From Solimonas flava DSM 18980 (lineage in GTDB: Bacteria; Pseudomonadota; Gammaproteobacteria; Nevskiales; Nevskiaceae), in NCBI RefSeq assembly GCF_000426685.1, contig NZ_AUFV01000015.1, forward strand, positions 51,417 through 115,416: 64,000 nt of DNA, read 5' to 3'. The translations under genes were made by a program, and so were the position numbers. The notes below the pieces were generated by a model, which worked only from the letters and a program-made list of their open reading frames with translations, was not told the origin of the DNA and searched no databases. Of the stretch, positions 8,888 through 17,206 are shown piece by piece (the stretch's first letter is position 1; every line of letters begins with the position of its first letter).

Positions 8888-9721
8888 ATGACGCTTACCG
8901 GACGCGTCGCCCTGGTTACCGGCGCCTCGCGCGGCATCGGCCGCGCGATCGCGTTCCGGCTCGCCGCGCATGGCGCGGCCATCGTCGCCAGCAGCAGCGC
9001 GCGTTCCACCGACGGCCTCGCCGAAACCGTCGCCGCGATCGTCGCCGCCGGCGGCCGCGCCGAGGCCCTGTGCTGCGATCTCGGCAACGCCGGCGAGCGC
9101 GACGGACTCGTCGCACGCGCGGCCGATGCGTTCGGGCCGATCGACATCCTCGTCAACAATGCCGCGGCGATTCCGGCCTATGCGCCGCCGAGCCGCATCG
9201 CGCTCGCCGCGCGCCTCGCCGGTTTCGCCGTCAACTTCGACGCGCCGGTCGATCTGATCCAGCAGGCGCTGCCGGCGATGCGCGAGCGCCGCTGGGGGCG
9301 CATCGTCAACCTCAGCAGCGAGATGGCACGGCAGCCGCCGATTCCGTATCCCGGCCCCGCCAAGCTCGTGCACGCGCTGACGCTGTACGGCGCCAGCAAG
9401 GCGGCACTGGAGCGCTACACGCTCGGACTGGCCGCCGAGCTGCACGGCAGCGGCGTGCACGTCAACGCGCTGGCGCCGTACAAGATCGCCGTCACGCCAG
9501 GCGCAACGGACGCCGCGCGCCAGCTCGCCGCGCAGCATCCGGACTGGCTCGAAGCGCCGGAGCTGATGGCCGAAGCCGCCTATCAGCTGATCGCCAGCCC
9601 GCTCACCGGGCTGTGCATCGGCAGCCGCGCGCTGCTGCAGATGCTGCAGGCGCCGCTGCACGCGCTCGACGGCCGCACGGTGATCGGCGACGCGGGCACG
9701 CTCGCCGCCGTACCGGCCTGA
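8888..9721 (+). CDS. Short-chain dehydrogenase/reductase
   Basis: 277-residue classical SDR: TGASRGIGRA near residue 13, NNAA, serine in NLSSEMA, and YGASKAAL as the catalytic YxxxK. An in-frame TTG at 8882 is an alternative start; GGAG at 8873 fits TTG (5-base gap) slightly better than ATG (11-base gap). It leads a tight plus-strand group with the next SDR, an NTF2 protein and a methyltransferase. It is divergent from the TonB receptor. The substrate is likely a hydroxy- or keto-intermediate of the same pathway. Confidence 0.85.
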   Translation: MTLTGRVALVTGASRGIGRAIAFRLAAHGAAIVASSSARSTDGLAETVAAIVAAGGRAEALCCDLGNAGERDGLVARAADAFGPIDILVNNAAAIPAYAPPSRIALAARLAGFAVNFDAPVDLIQQALPAMRERRWGRIVNLSSEMARQPPIPYPGPAKLVHALTLYGASKAALERYTLGLAAELHGSGVHVNALAPYKIAVTPGATDAARQLAAQHPDWLEAPELMAEAAYQLIASPLTGLCIGSRALLQMLQAPLHALDGRTVIGDAGTLAAVPA

Positions 9722-9771
9722 GCGCGCCGCCGCCGATCGCGAATGCACGAACACCACACGAGGAGAAACGC

Positions 9772-10551
9772 ATGTCCCGCCTGAGAAACAAGGTCGCCAT
9801 CATCACCGGCGGCGCCCGCGGCATGGGCGCCGCGACCGCGCGCCTGTTCGCCGCCGAAGGGGCGAAGCTCGTCATCAGCGACGTGCTCGACGACGACGGC
9901 GCCCGGCTCGCCGCCGAGCTCGGCGAACGCGCGCTGTTCGTCCATCACGACGTCAGCGACGAGAACGCCTGGCACGGCGTGCTCGATCGCGCGGTCGCGG
10001 CTTTCGGCGGCGTCGACGTGCTCGTCAACAACGCCGGCGTGCTGCTGTTCCGCACCCTCGCCGAGACTTCGAAGGCTGACTTCGAGCGGGTCATCGACAT
10101 CAATCTGGTCGGCACTTTTCTCGGAGTGAAGATCGTCGGCCAGCACATGGTCGGCCGCCGCCACGGCAGCATCGTCAACATCTCCTCGGTCGACGGCATG
10201 AAGGGCGCGAACGGCCTCGGCGCGTACGCATCGAGCAAATGGGGCATTCGCGGCCTGACGCGCGTCGCGGCGATGGAGTACGGGCACAAGGGCGTGCGCG
10301 TGAACTCGGTCCATCCCGGCGGCATCGACACGGCGATGGGCAATCCGTACGCGGAGGCGCGCGCCGAGGTCAACAAGCGCTACGCGATGGTGCCGCTGCA
10401 GCGCGTCGGCGAGCCCGACGAGGTGGCGCGCACCTCGCTGTTCCTCGCCAGCGACGAATCCTCGTATCTGTGCGGCGCCGAGATCGCCGTCGACGGCGGC
10501 ATGCTGACCGGCCAGTACTACGTCGGCTTTCCCGGCGCGCCCGGCGTGTGA
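9772..10551 (+). CDS. SDR, 3-alpha/20-beta-hydroxysteroid dehydrogenase-like
   Basis: 259-residue classical SDR: TGGARGMGAA, DVSDENAW, NNAGVLLF, the serine in NISSVDGMKG, and YASSKWGIRGLT as the catalytic motif. The HPGGIDTAM segment follows it, and VDGGMLTGQY closes the protein. An AGGAG ribosome site lies seven bases before the ATG. The overall pattern is that of bacterial 3-alpha,20-beta- and 3-beta/17-beta-hydroxysteroid dehydrogenases (FabG3-like). Oxidation of a steroid hydroxyl with NAD is the most likely reaction, supported by ksi, kstD and kshA nearby. Confidence 0.85.
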   Translation: MSRLRNKVAIITGGARGMGAATARLFAAEGAKLVISDVLDDDGARLAAELGERALFVHHDVSDENAWHGVLDRAVAAFGGVDVLVNNAGVLLFRTLAETSKADFERVIDINLVGTFLGVKIVGQHMVGRRHGSIVNISSVDGMKGANGLGAYASSKWGIRGLTRVAAMEYGHKGVRVNSVHPGGIDTAMGNPYAEARAEVNKRYAMVPLQRVGEPDEVARTSLFLASDESSYLCGAEIAVDGGMLTGQYYVGFPGAPGV

Positions 10552-10556
10552 CGGCG

Positions 10557-11003
10557 ATGGACGTCCGGGAAATCGGCGACCGCCTGGCGATCGAGGATCT
10601 GCTGGTGCGCTACTGCTACGCGCTCGATCGCCAGGACTGGCCGGCGTTCGAGCGCCTGTTCACCGCCGACGCGCGCCTCGACTTCACGGCCTTCGGCGGT
10701 CCCCGCGGCGATCCGGCCACGCTGCGCGCGTTCCTCGAACCAATCCTGCGCAGCCTGCACGGCGCGCAGCACGCGATCTCGACGCTGTGGATCACGCTCG
10801 ACGGCGACCGCGCGCGCGTGCAGACCGCGGCGCAGGTCGCGCTGACCGCGCGCACCACCGAGGGCCGCCTGCAGACCACCTTCAGCGGCCTCTGGTACCA
10901 CGACACGCTGCTGCGCGGCGCCGACGGCTGGCGCATCCACGAACGCGTGCAGCAGAAGAGCTGGACGTCGACCGCCATCGCGGTCGAGCCGCCAGCCCCC
11001 TAG
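10557..11003 (+). CDS. NTF2/SnoaL-like domain protein
   Basis: 148-residue single-domain protein of the SnoaL-like (NTF2 fold) superfamily: REIGDRLAIEDLLVRYCYAL, then FERLFTADARLDFTAFG, ending DGWRIHERVQQ. A GTG at 10,548 overlapping the stop of the SDR (GTGA) is an equally good start. Enzymes of this fold include steroid isomerases, dehydratases such as the bile-acid 7-alpha-dehydratase BaiE, and ring-hydroxylating dioxygenase beta subunits. A dehydratase or isomerase acting on a steroid intermediate is a reasonable inference. Confidence 0.8.
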   Translation: MDVREIGDRLAIEDLLVRYCYALDRQDWPAFERLFTADARLDFTAFGGPRGDPATLRAFLEPILRSLHGAQHAISTLWITLDGDRARVQTAAQVALTARTTEGRLQTTFSGLWYHDTLLRGADGWRIHERVQQKSWTSTAIAVEPPAP

Positions 11004-11025
11004 ATCTTCCGGCCAGGAGCCGCCG

Positions 11026-11865
11026 ATGGACCATGCATCCGAGCAGATCAGCCCGACCGCCTACGCGACCGGCTATTTCTGGTACCGGCACGGGCTGTCG
11101 CACGAGGCGTTCGCGACGGCGCGCGGACGGCGCATCGACTTCGCATTCGAACTGCTCGCGCGCACCGCCCGCCTGTTCAGCGGCTACTCGATCGAGGCGC
11201 TGATGCTGGCGCGGCACAAGGGCATCGACGCGCAGCTGGCCAAGGCCATCGAATCGGGCCGCGTCGGCCAGGTCATCGAGATCGCCGCCGGCCTGTCACC
11301 GCGCGGCTGGTCCTTCATGCGCCGCTACGGCAAGCGCCTGCGCTATCTGGAAACCGATCTGCCGGCGATGGCGGAAACCAAGGACGCGATGCTCGAAGAG
11401 GCCAGCGCACGCTCGGAACGCCACCGCGTCGTCGTGCTCGACGCGCTCGCCGACAGCGGCCCGCACTCGCTCGCCGCCGTCGCCGCCAGCCTCGATCCCA
11501 AGGTCGGCACCGCGATCATCACCGAAGGCTTGATGAACTACCTCGACGCCGACACCGCGCGCGGCGTCTGGGAGCGGATCGCCGCGACGCTGCGCGGCTT
11601 CCCGCAGGGCGTCTATCTGAGCGACCTCTACTTCCAGGAACGCAAGGTCCATCCGGCGCTCGCGGCGTTCGGCGCGCTGCTCGGCAAGTTCGTCAAGGGC
11701 CGCATGCACGTCCATTTCGAAACGCCGGCCGACGTCAGCCGCACGATGAAGGCGGCCGGCTTCACCCGCGTGCGGGCGATCAAGACCGACGCGATCGCGG
11801 CAACGCGCGAGTACGCGCAAACGCGCGGCGGCGATGCCGTGCGCGTGCTGGAAGCCTGGGTCTGA
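11026..11865 (+). CDS. Leucine-carboxyl-methyltransferase-family SAM-dependent enzyme
   Basis: 279 residues with the LCM/PPM-family layout. The SAM-binding segment is VIEIAAGLSPRGWSFMRRYG at about 85-104, followed by YLETDLPAMAETK and the conserved ITEGLMNYLD. Family members methylate carboxylates or small molecules. It follows the NTF2 gene with a 22-bp gap in the same direction and closes this small operon. A methyltransferase has no place in the known 9,10-seco pathway, so it may act on a modified side chain or a signalling metabolite. Function is open. Confidence 0.8.
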   Translation: MDHASEQISPTAYATGYFWYRHGLSHEAFATARGRRIDFAFELLARTARLFSGYSIEALMLARHKGIDAQLAKAIESGRVGQVIEIAAGLSPRGWSFMRRYGKRLRYLETDLPAMAETKDAMLEEASARSERHRVVVLDALADSGPHSLAAVAASLDPKVGTAIITEGLMNYLDADTARGVWERIAATLRGFPQGVYLSDLYFQERKVHPALAAFGALLGKFVKGRMHVHFETPADVSRTMKAAGFTRVRAIKTDAIAATREYAQTRGGDAVRVLEAWV

Positions 11866-11923
11866 AGCGGCGAGCGGACGCGGCGCACGGCGCCGCGCCG
11901 ATCAGGGACGGTCTGCAAAACGC

Positions 11924-12000
11924 CGTCGTCGCGAGGCCGTGCAGCGGCCACGGCGATGCAGAGACGCCACCGGCGTCATGTACCGCGGGATGACTTCATC
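11924..12000 (-). repeat. REP-like repeat, copy B
   Basis: The convergent gap 11,866-12,046 holds a second copy of the palindromic repeat seen at 5253-5297, in inverse orientation: 39 of 45 bases agree between 11,924-11,968 (reverse complement) and copy A. The GATGAAGTCATCCC block at 11,987-12,000 is shared as well, but 19 bp rather than about 57 bp from the core. No gene is seen in this gap. Confidence 0.6.
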
Positions 12001-12046
12001 GCCGCGGCGCCTCGCCATGCCGATGGATGCGCTTTTTCAGAGGCTT

Positions 12047-12805
12047 CTAGCCGAGGAACGCCTGACCGCCGTCGGCGGCGATGCTCTGGCCGTTGATGTA
12101 GGCGCAGTCGTCCGAGCACAGCGTCGCGACGAAGCGGCCGATGTCCGCTTCGCAGGAACCGACGCGGTGCATCGGCACGGTGGCGACGAAGGCCGCCGCT
12201 TCGGCCGGCCGCTCGCGCGTCCACCAGGCCATCGCCGGCGAATCGGCGAGCGGCATCAGCACGTTGGTGCGAATGCCGTCCTTGCCCCATTCGCAGGCAG
12301 CGGCGCGCGACAGCTGGCGGATCGCCTCCTTGACCGCGCCGTAGGCTCCATAGCCGCTCATGTCCCAGCGCTTGGCGGCCGGCGAGCCGAGATTGACGAT
12401 GCTGCCGCCGTTCTTCTTCAGATGCGGGTACGCGAGCTTCATCAGGCGGAAGGTCGCCAGCGGGCCCGACTCCCAGCCGGCCGCAAACGCCGCCTCGTCG
12501 ATCTGCTCCAGCGTGCCGAGCGGCACCTCCTGAGCGTTGTTGACGAGGATCTGCAGACCGCCGAAGGCCTCGACCGTGCGCGCGACCGCACGCTGCAGCG
12601 AGGCCGCATCCTTGACGTCGCATTCGATTGCCAGCGCCGTGCCGCCGCGGCGGCCGATCTCGGCGACCGTGCTTTCCAGCTTGGCGAGCGTGCGGCCGGT
12701 GACGGCGACGCGCGCGCCTTCGGCGGCGAGCGCGTAGGCGATGCCCTGACCGACCCCCTGCCCGGCGCCGGTGACGAGCGCCGCCTTGCCGCTGAGTCTT
12801 TTCAC
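12047..12805 (-). CDS. Short-chain dehydrogenase/reductase
   Basis: 252-residue SDR: TGAGQGVGQG near residue 11, NNAQEVPL, NLGSPAAKRW, YGAVKEAIRQLS as the catalytic YxxxK, and a C-terminal INGQSIAADGG. The start is the GTG at 12,805, which has a GGGAGAGGA ribosome site three bases ahead; an upstream ATG at 12,832 lacks one. It is the last gene of the kstD - metallo-hydrolase pseudogene - SDR unit. Classical SDR family; steroid alcohol or ketone substrate is inferred from its neighbours. Confidence 0.85.
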   Translation of the reverse strand: MKRLSGKAALVTGAGQGVGQGIAYALAAEGARVAVTGRTLAKLESTVAEIGRRGGTALAIECDVKDAASLQRAVARTVEAFGGLQILVNNAQEVPLGTLEQIDEAAFAAGWESGPLATFRLMKLAYPHLKKNGGSIVNLGSPAAKRWDMSGYGAYGAVKEAIRQLSRAAACEWGKDGIRTNVLMPLADSPAMAWWTRERPAEAAAFVATVPMHRVGSCEADIGRFVATLCSDDCAYINGQSIAADGGQAFLG

Positions 12806-12858
12806 GATGTCCTCTCCCGAAAGTCGCCGCATGATCGGCGCGCCGCCGCGCCGCAGCC

Positions 12859-14068
12859 TCATGCGCGCGGATGAGCCGCGCAGGCCCGGCGCCAGCGCGG
12901 ATCATCGATACGGAACACGCGCGGCCGCAGGTAATCGTCGGGATCGCGCAGGTCATCGAGCTCGGGCGGATCGTCGAGCGTCGCCAGCGCCGCGCGCCAC
13001 GGCCGTTCATACGCCGCCGCGCCGCCGCCGAGAACCGGCGCCCACGCGTCGTGGTGATTCGGCAGAAAGACCTGCGGATGCACGGCGGATGCACGGCGGC
13101 GACATACAGCAGCGAGTCGCGCAGGCCGCTGGTCAGGGTGCCGAAGCCGACGATGGCGCCGAGCTGCACGTCGACGCAGTCCGGCAGCTGCGCCAGCGCC
13201 GCCCGTATCGCCGGACCGTCCGGCGCGTCGTCGCCGGTCGGGCCGGCCGAGTCGTGTCACAGCAGGCTGAAATCGCCGACGCGCAGCTGATACGCCCAGA
13301 TGCCGCCGGTCGGTTCGCTGACGCCGCCGTCGTCGAGCAGGGAGGCGGCGAACATCGCAAGCTCGCGCGGATCGGTATTCAGGTGCTCGACATAGCGCAG
13401 CAGCTCCGGCCTGTAGATCAGCGGCAGACCGCCGCTGAGCAGGTCCGCCGGATCCGCCGTCGAATGGACGTGGCGGATGACCTGCAGCGGCGGCAGGTCC
13501 TGCCAGACGTGCAGGCTCTGCACCGCGCCGGGCGGCGGCGTGTCGCCGTCGCCGACGACCAGGCAGGCGAACGGAACGCTGGCCTCGAGCCGGGCGGCAC
13601 GGGCACGTGCCGTCGTACAGACCGTGCGGCTGCCGATCAGCGCGGCGCCCGTCTGTCCGGCGATGTAGCCCGCATCGGCGGCGTGATCGAAATGGCCGTG
13701 GCCGACGAAGATCGCTTCGGGCCGGAGCGCAACCAGCTCCTCGCGCCCGATCGGCACCTCATCCTTCTGCAGACCGATCGACTCCCAGGCATCGAACAGG
13801 AACAGATGCCCGCTGGCGGCGACGATGAAACCCGAGACGCCGTCCCACCACAGCTTGACGGTCGCCGGATCGGCCGCGTCGGCGCCGAGGATGCGCTCGC
13901 GCGCCGCCTGCACGTCGCCGCCGGGCTGGGGCGGCGGCAGCGGCTGCCAGGCCTCGGGCGCGACGTCGCCCTGGTTCGCCGCCGGGGCGCCGGACGGAGA
14001 CTCGGCGACCGAACAGGCGGCGAGCAGCAGCCGCGGCGCACGGCGGCAAGCGCCGCCGCCGTCTTCAG
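12859..14068 (-). pseudogene. Metallo-beta-lactamase-fold hydrolase, lipoprotein, decayed
   Basis: Three reading frames together spell one metallo-hydrolase. The zinc motif HGHFDH is intact in the piece 13,260-13,913. Translation then meets TGA at 13,257-13,259, where TGG (Trp, LLWHDSAGP) would be expected. The same frame continues as coding-like sequence to about 13,096, where an 11-bp tandem duplication shifts the frame; the true sequence resumes as AVHPQVFLPNHHDAW and ends at 12,859. At the 5' end LKTAAALAAVRRG is joined to the lipobox LLLAAC by a one-base shift near 14,032, and no proper start codon remains. Two lesions are clear and a third is probable. It lies between kstD and an SDR on the same strand. 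Function before decay unknown. Confidence 0.85.
13074..13095. repeat. 11-bp perfect tandem duplication inside the pseudogene
   Basis: GCGGATGCACG occurs twice back to back (13,074-13,084 and 13,085-13,095). Removing one copy restores the reading frame of the metallo-hydrolase, so it is the frameshifting lesion. Confidence 0.95.
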
Positions 14069-15816
14069 GCTGCGGCCTTGACGCCGTCGGCCGCGGCCGA
14101 CTGCTGGGCGAGATCGCGTACGGCGAGATAGCCGAAGGTCATCGCCGGGCCGAGCGTCGAGCCGGCGCCGGCGTAAGTCGGCCCCATCACCGCGGCCGAG
14201 GTGTTGCCGATCGCATAGAGGCCCGCGATCACGCTGCCGTCCTCGCGCAGCACGCGTGCCTGCGCGTCGGTGACGAGCCCGCCCTTGGTGCCGATCTCGC
14301 CCGGCCACAGCGGCACGGCGTAGAACGGCGGCTTGACGATCGGACCGAGGCAGGTGTTCGGCTGCACCGACGGATCGCTGTAGTAGCGGTCGATCGCGGT
14401 CTCGCCCTTGTGGAACTCCGGATCGACGCCCGTTCGCGCGTACTCGTTCATCTTCGCGATCGTGCTCTTGAGGCCGGCGGCGTTGACGTCGATCTTCTGC
14501 GCCAGCGCCTCGACCGTGTCGGCGCGGTAGTAGACCTTGTCGAGCCAGTCCTTCGGCAGCTTCGAATCCGGCTCGATCTGGCCGGGCAGGAAGATGCCCA
14601 TCGGATACTTGTAGCGGAAGGTCGCATCGAACACGAGCCAGCACGGCACGCAGCCGTTGCCCTTGGCGTCGTCGGCGTACATCGCGTCGCGGAAGTCCGG
14701 GTAAGCGGCCGCTTCGTTGACGAAGCGGCGGCCCTTGCGGTTGACGGCGACGCAGCCCGGCATGCCGCGCTCGACGAACAGCGTGATCTGCTGCGCCGCG
14801 CCGGGCTTGCGCACGGTCGGCGAGCCCCAGACCTTGTCCATCAGCGCGAGTCCGGCGCCAAGCGCCTGGCCGGCGCGGATGCCGTCGCCATGGTTGATCG
14901 GCGGCGCCGCGGTCCACTCCGTGGTCGTCGGCTTGGCCAGATACTGCTCGCGCATCTGCTGGTTCGACTCGAAGCCGCCGCACGCCAGGATCACGCCGCG
15001 CCGCGCGCGGTAGCGCAGCGTGCGGCCGTCCCGGCGCACGGCCACGCCGACGACGCGGCTGCCGCCGGCAGACGGTTCCTCGATCAGCGCCTCCATGCCG
15101 GTGTTCAGCTGCAACGGCACGTCGTGCTGCATCATCGCGTAGCGCAGCGCCGCGACCATGCCCTGGCCGAGCACCTGGCGGCGGTCGCGATGCGTCTTCA
15201 GACGCCAGCCGAGGTCGAGCCAGTACTTGAGCACCAGCTTCAGCGTCAGACGGACCCAGCCCGGCCCGCGCGAGAACAGCGTGTGCGCCTCGATCTGATC
15301 CATCGCGATGCGGCCCATCAGCAGCGTGCCCTTGAAGGACTCGCGCTGGCGGTCGAACTCGGCGCCGAGCCTGGCCGCGTCGAACGGATCCGGCTGCATC
15401 GAGCGCCAGCCTTCCTTGCCGCCCGGCTGGTTCGGGTAGTAGTCCGGATACTTCGGCACGTTGTGGTAGTGCACGTCGAAGGTCTTCGCCAGGTAACGGA
15501 CCATTTCCGGCGCGTGCTTCAGGTAGGCCTCGATGCGCTCCTGCGGGACCGCGGAACCGATCACCGTCTTCAGGTAGGTCAGCGCCTCCTCGTACGAGTC
15601 ATGGCCACCGCTGCGGGCGATATCGTCGTTGCAGGGAATCCAGATGCCGCCGCCGGACACCGCGCTGGTGCCGCCGTACTGGTCGGACTTCTCGATCACC
15701 ACCGACGACAGGCCCTGGCCCTTGGCGCACAGCGCCGCCGTCATGCCGCCGCCGCCGGAGCCGACGACGATGACGTCGTATTCCTGATCCCAGCCGCCCG
15801 CTTCGTTCACGCCCAT
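14065..15816 (-). CDS. kstD: 3-ketosteroid-delta1-dehydrogenase family flavoprotein
   Basis: 583-residue FAD enzyme that introduces a ring-A double bond into 3-ketosteroids. The dinucleotide fold VIVVGSGGGGMTAAL is at about 15-29, followed by the family motif GGTSAVSGGGIWIP. The C-terminal signature is IGNTSAAVMGPTYAGAGSTL...AMTFGY; its tyrosine and following glycine correspond to the catalytic pair of KstD1. Length is close to the 510-580 of known KstDs. A delta4-(5-alpha)-dehydrogenase of the same family (Kst4D) cannot be excluded. It is the first gene of a minus-strand unit followed by the decayed hydrolase and an SDR. Confidence 0.85.
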   Translation of the reverse strand: MGVNEAGGWDQEYDVIVVGSGGGGMTAALCAKGQGLSSVVIEKSDQYGGTSAVSGGGIWIPCNDDIARSGGHDSYEEALTYLKTVIGSAVPQERIEAYLKHAPEMVRYLAKTFDVHYHNVPKYPDYYPNQPGGKEGWRSMQPDPFDAARLGAEFDRQRESFKGTLLMGRIAMDQIEAHTLFSRGPGWVRLTLKLVLKYWLDLGWRLKTHRDRRQVLGQGMVAALRYAMMQHDVPLQLNTGMEALIEEPSAGGSRVVGVAVRRDGRTLRYRARRGVILACGGFESNQQMREQYLAKPTTTEWTAAPPINHGDGIRAGQALGAGLALMDKVWGSPTVRKPGAAQQITLFVERGMPGCVAVNRKGRRFVNEAAAYPDFRDAMYADDAKGNGCVPCWLVFDATFRYKYPMGIFLPGQIEPDSKLPKDWLDKVYYRADTVEALAQKIDVNAAGLKSTIAKMNEYARTGVDPEFHKGETAIDRYYSDPSVQPNTCLGPIVKPPFYAVPLWPGEIGTKGGLVTDAQARVLREDGSVIAGLYAIGNTSAAVMGPTYAGAGSTLGPAMTFGYLAVRDLAQQSAAADGVKAAA

Positions 15817-15842
15817 GTCGCCACCTGCCTAATTTGAAAGTC

Positions 15843-15860
15843 CGCGCCAGGGATGGCGCG
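15843..15860. repeat. GGGA-loop hairpin between kstD and the HsaA-like gene
   Basis: CGCGCCA-GGGA-TGGCGCG is a perfect 7-bp stem with a four-base GGGA loop in the 77-bp gap. The same GCCARGGATGGC core recurs at 22,700 and 22,786. It may be a dispersed palindrome or an RNA hairpin in the leader of kstD; on the minus strand the loop reads TCCC. Confidence 0.6.
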
Positions 15861-15893
15861 GTCTTGAACAGGACGTTCCAATCGACGTTCCAC

Positions 15894-17087
15894 TCACAGA
15901 AACACGTCGGTGTTGTCGCGGCCGAGCAGCACGGCGCCGTAGTTGCGGCCGAACTGGTCCGGATTGTTGGCGTAGTGCCCGCGCGCCGCGTAGATGTCGA
16001 GCAGGTAGCGATGCAGCGGGAAGTCGGTGAAGATGCCGCGCCCGCCGCAGGCCGAGAACAGCTGGTAGACGTGCTTGGCGCAACGGTCGACGACCTGCGC
16101 CGCCTGATGACGGAAGTGCACGCGCTGCGTCATGTCGCTGAGCGGTTCGCCGGCGCGCACCTTGCCCATCAGCACATCGAAGTTGCGGTGCAACACCAGC
16201 TTCATCTCGTCGATCGCCACCGCGGTCTCGGCCGCCGCGAGCTGCGCCGGCGGCTGCTCCGAAGTCTTGTTGCCCATGTCGCCGACGCGCACCTTGGCGA
16301 AGTCGATGAAGGCGTTCAGCGCGCCCTGCAGGCCGCCGATCGCCGCCGACGACACCGCGCGCACGAAGATCTGCCCGAACGGCAGCTTGTAGAGATCGGC
16401 GGTGAACGTGTGGCGGCCCGGGTTGGTGCCCATGAAACCGTCGAGCCCCTTGTGCGTGCGGTACTCCGGCACGAACGCGTCCTTGACGACGATGTCCTTC
16501 GAGCCGGTGCCCTTCAGGCCCATCGTGTGCCAGGTGTCGACGATCTCGAAATCGGACTTCGGCAGCAGGAAGGTGCGGTACTCCGGCGGCTGGCCTTCAG
16601 AGAAGATCAGGCCGCCGAGGAAGATCCAGTCGCAATGGTCGCAGCCGCTCGAAAAGCCCCAGCGGCCGGAGAAGCGGAAGCCGCCGTCGACCGGCTTGAC
16701 CTGCCCTTTCGGCATGTAGGTCGAGGCGATGCGCACGCTCGTATCGTCCTTCCAGACGTCGGCCGCGGCCTGCGGATCGAACAACGCGATCTGCCAGTTG
16801 TGCACGCCGATCACAGCGTAGATCCATGCCGTCGACATGCAGCCTTCGGCGAGCGTCATGACGATGTCGTAGAAGACCTGCGGATCCATCTCGTAACCGC
16901 CGTACAGCTTCGGCTGCAGCACGCGGAAAAACCCGGCGTCCTCCATCTCGCGCACGGATTCGACCGGCACCATGCGCTGCGCTTCGGTTTGCGCCGCACG
17001 GCTGGCCAGCACCGGCACCATGTCGCGTGCGCGCTGGACGAGCACGTCGGGGCTGATGGGAACGGTCTTGGGGGCTTGGTTCTGCAC
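15894..17087 (-). CDS. HsaA-like flavin-dependent monooxygenase oxygenase subunit
   Basis: 397 residues with the acyl-CoA-dehydrogenase fold used by two-component flavin monooxygenases. The segments VIGVHNWQIALFD, FSSGCDHCDWIF, GLKGTGSKDIVVKDAFVP and a final RNYGAVLLGRDNT track HsaA/TesA2. Those enzymes hydroxylate 3-HSA to the catechol 3,4-DHSA before ring-A cleavage. The start is GTG at 17,087 with an AGGAG site upstream. It requires reduced flavin from a separate reductase (HsaB/TesA1) that is not in this window. Family placement is strong; the precise hydroxylation, ring A or another position, is inferred. Confidence 0.85.
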   Translation of the reverse strand: MQNQAPKTVPISPDVLVQRARDMVPVLASRAAQTEAQRMVPVESVREMEDAGFFRVLQPKLYGGYEMDPQVFYDIVMTLAEGCMSTAWIYAVIGVHNWQIALFDPQAAADVWKDDTSVRIASTYMPKGQVKPVDGGFRFSGRWGFSSGCDHCDWIFLGGLIFSEGQPPEYRTFLLPKSDFEIVDTWHTMGLKGTGSKDIVVKDAFVPEYRTHKGLDGFMGTNPGRHTFTADLYKLPFGQIFVRAVSSAAIGGLQGALNAFIDFAKVRVGDMGNKTSEQPPAQLAAAETAVAIDEMKLVLHRNFDVLMGKVRAGEPLSDMTQRVHFRHQAAQVVDRCAKHVYQLFSACGGRGIFTDFPLHRYLLDIYAARGHYANNPDQFGRNYGAVLLGRDNTDVFL

Positions 17088-17206
17088 GATGGATCTCCTC
17101 GTCCGCCGCGAACGTCGGCGGCTTTGTTTGCGGCTGCCTTTTTCACAGAATTCGGCGCTCCGGGCCTCGTCCGAAATGACGAGCGCGCACGGCGACGCAA
17201 GCCGCG

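Noticed and set aside
8644..9757. Extended N-terminus of the TonB receptor (1,135 residues)
   Set aside because: The added 371 residues are antisense to two SDR-side sequences; a clear signal peptide and ribosome site mark the start at 8,644.
10557..11003. Second ketosteroid isomerase at 10.6 kb
   Set aside because: Same NTF2 fold, but it lacks the VEDP-type Asp and the Tyr14 context of true KSI; only a SnoaL-like call is supported.
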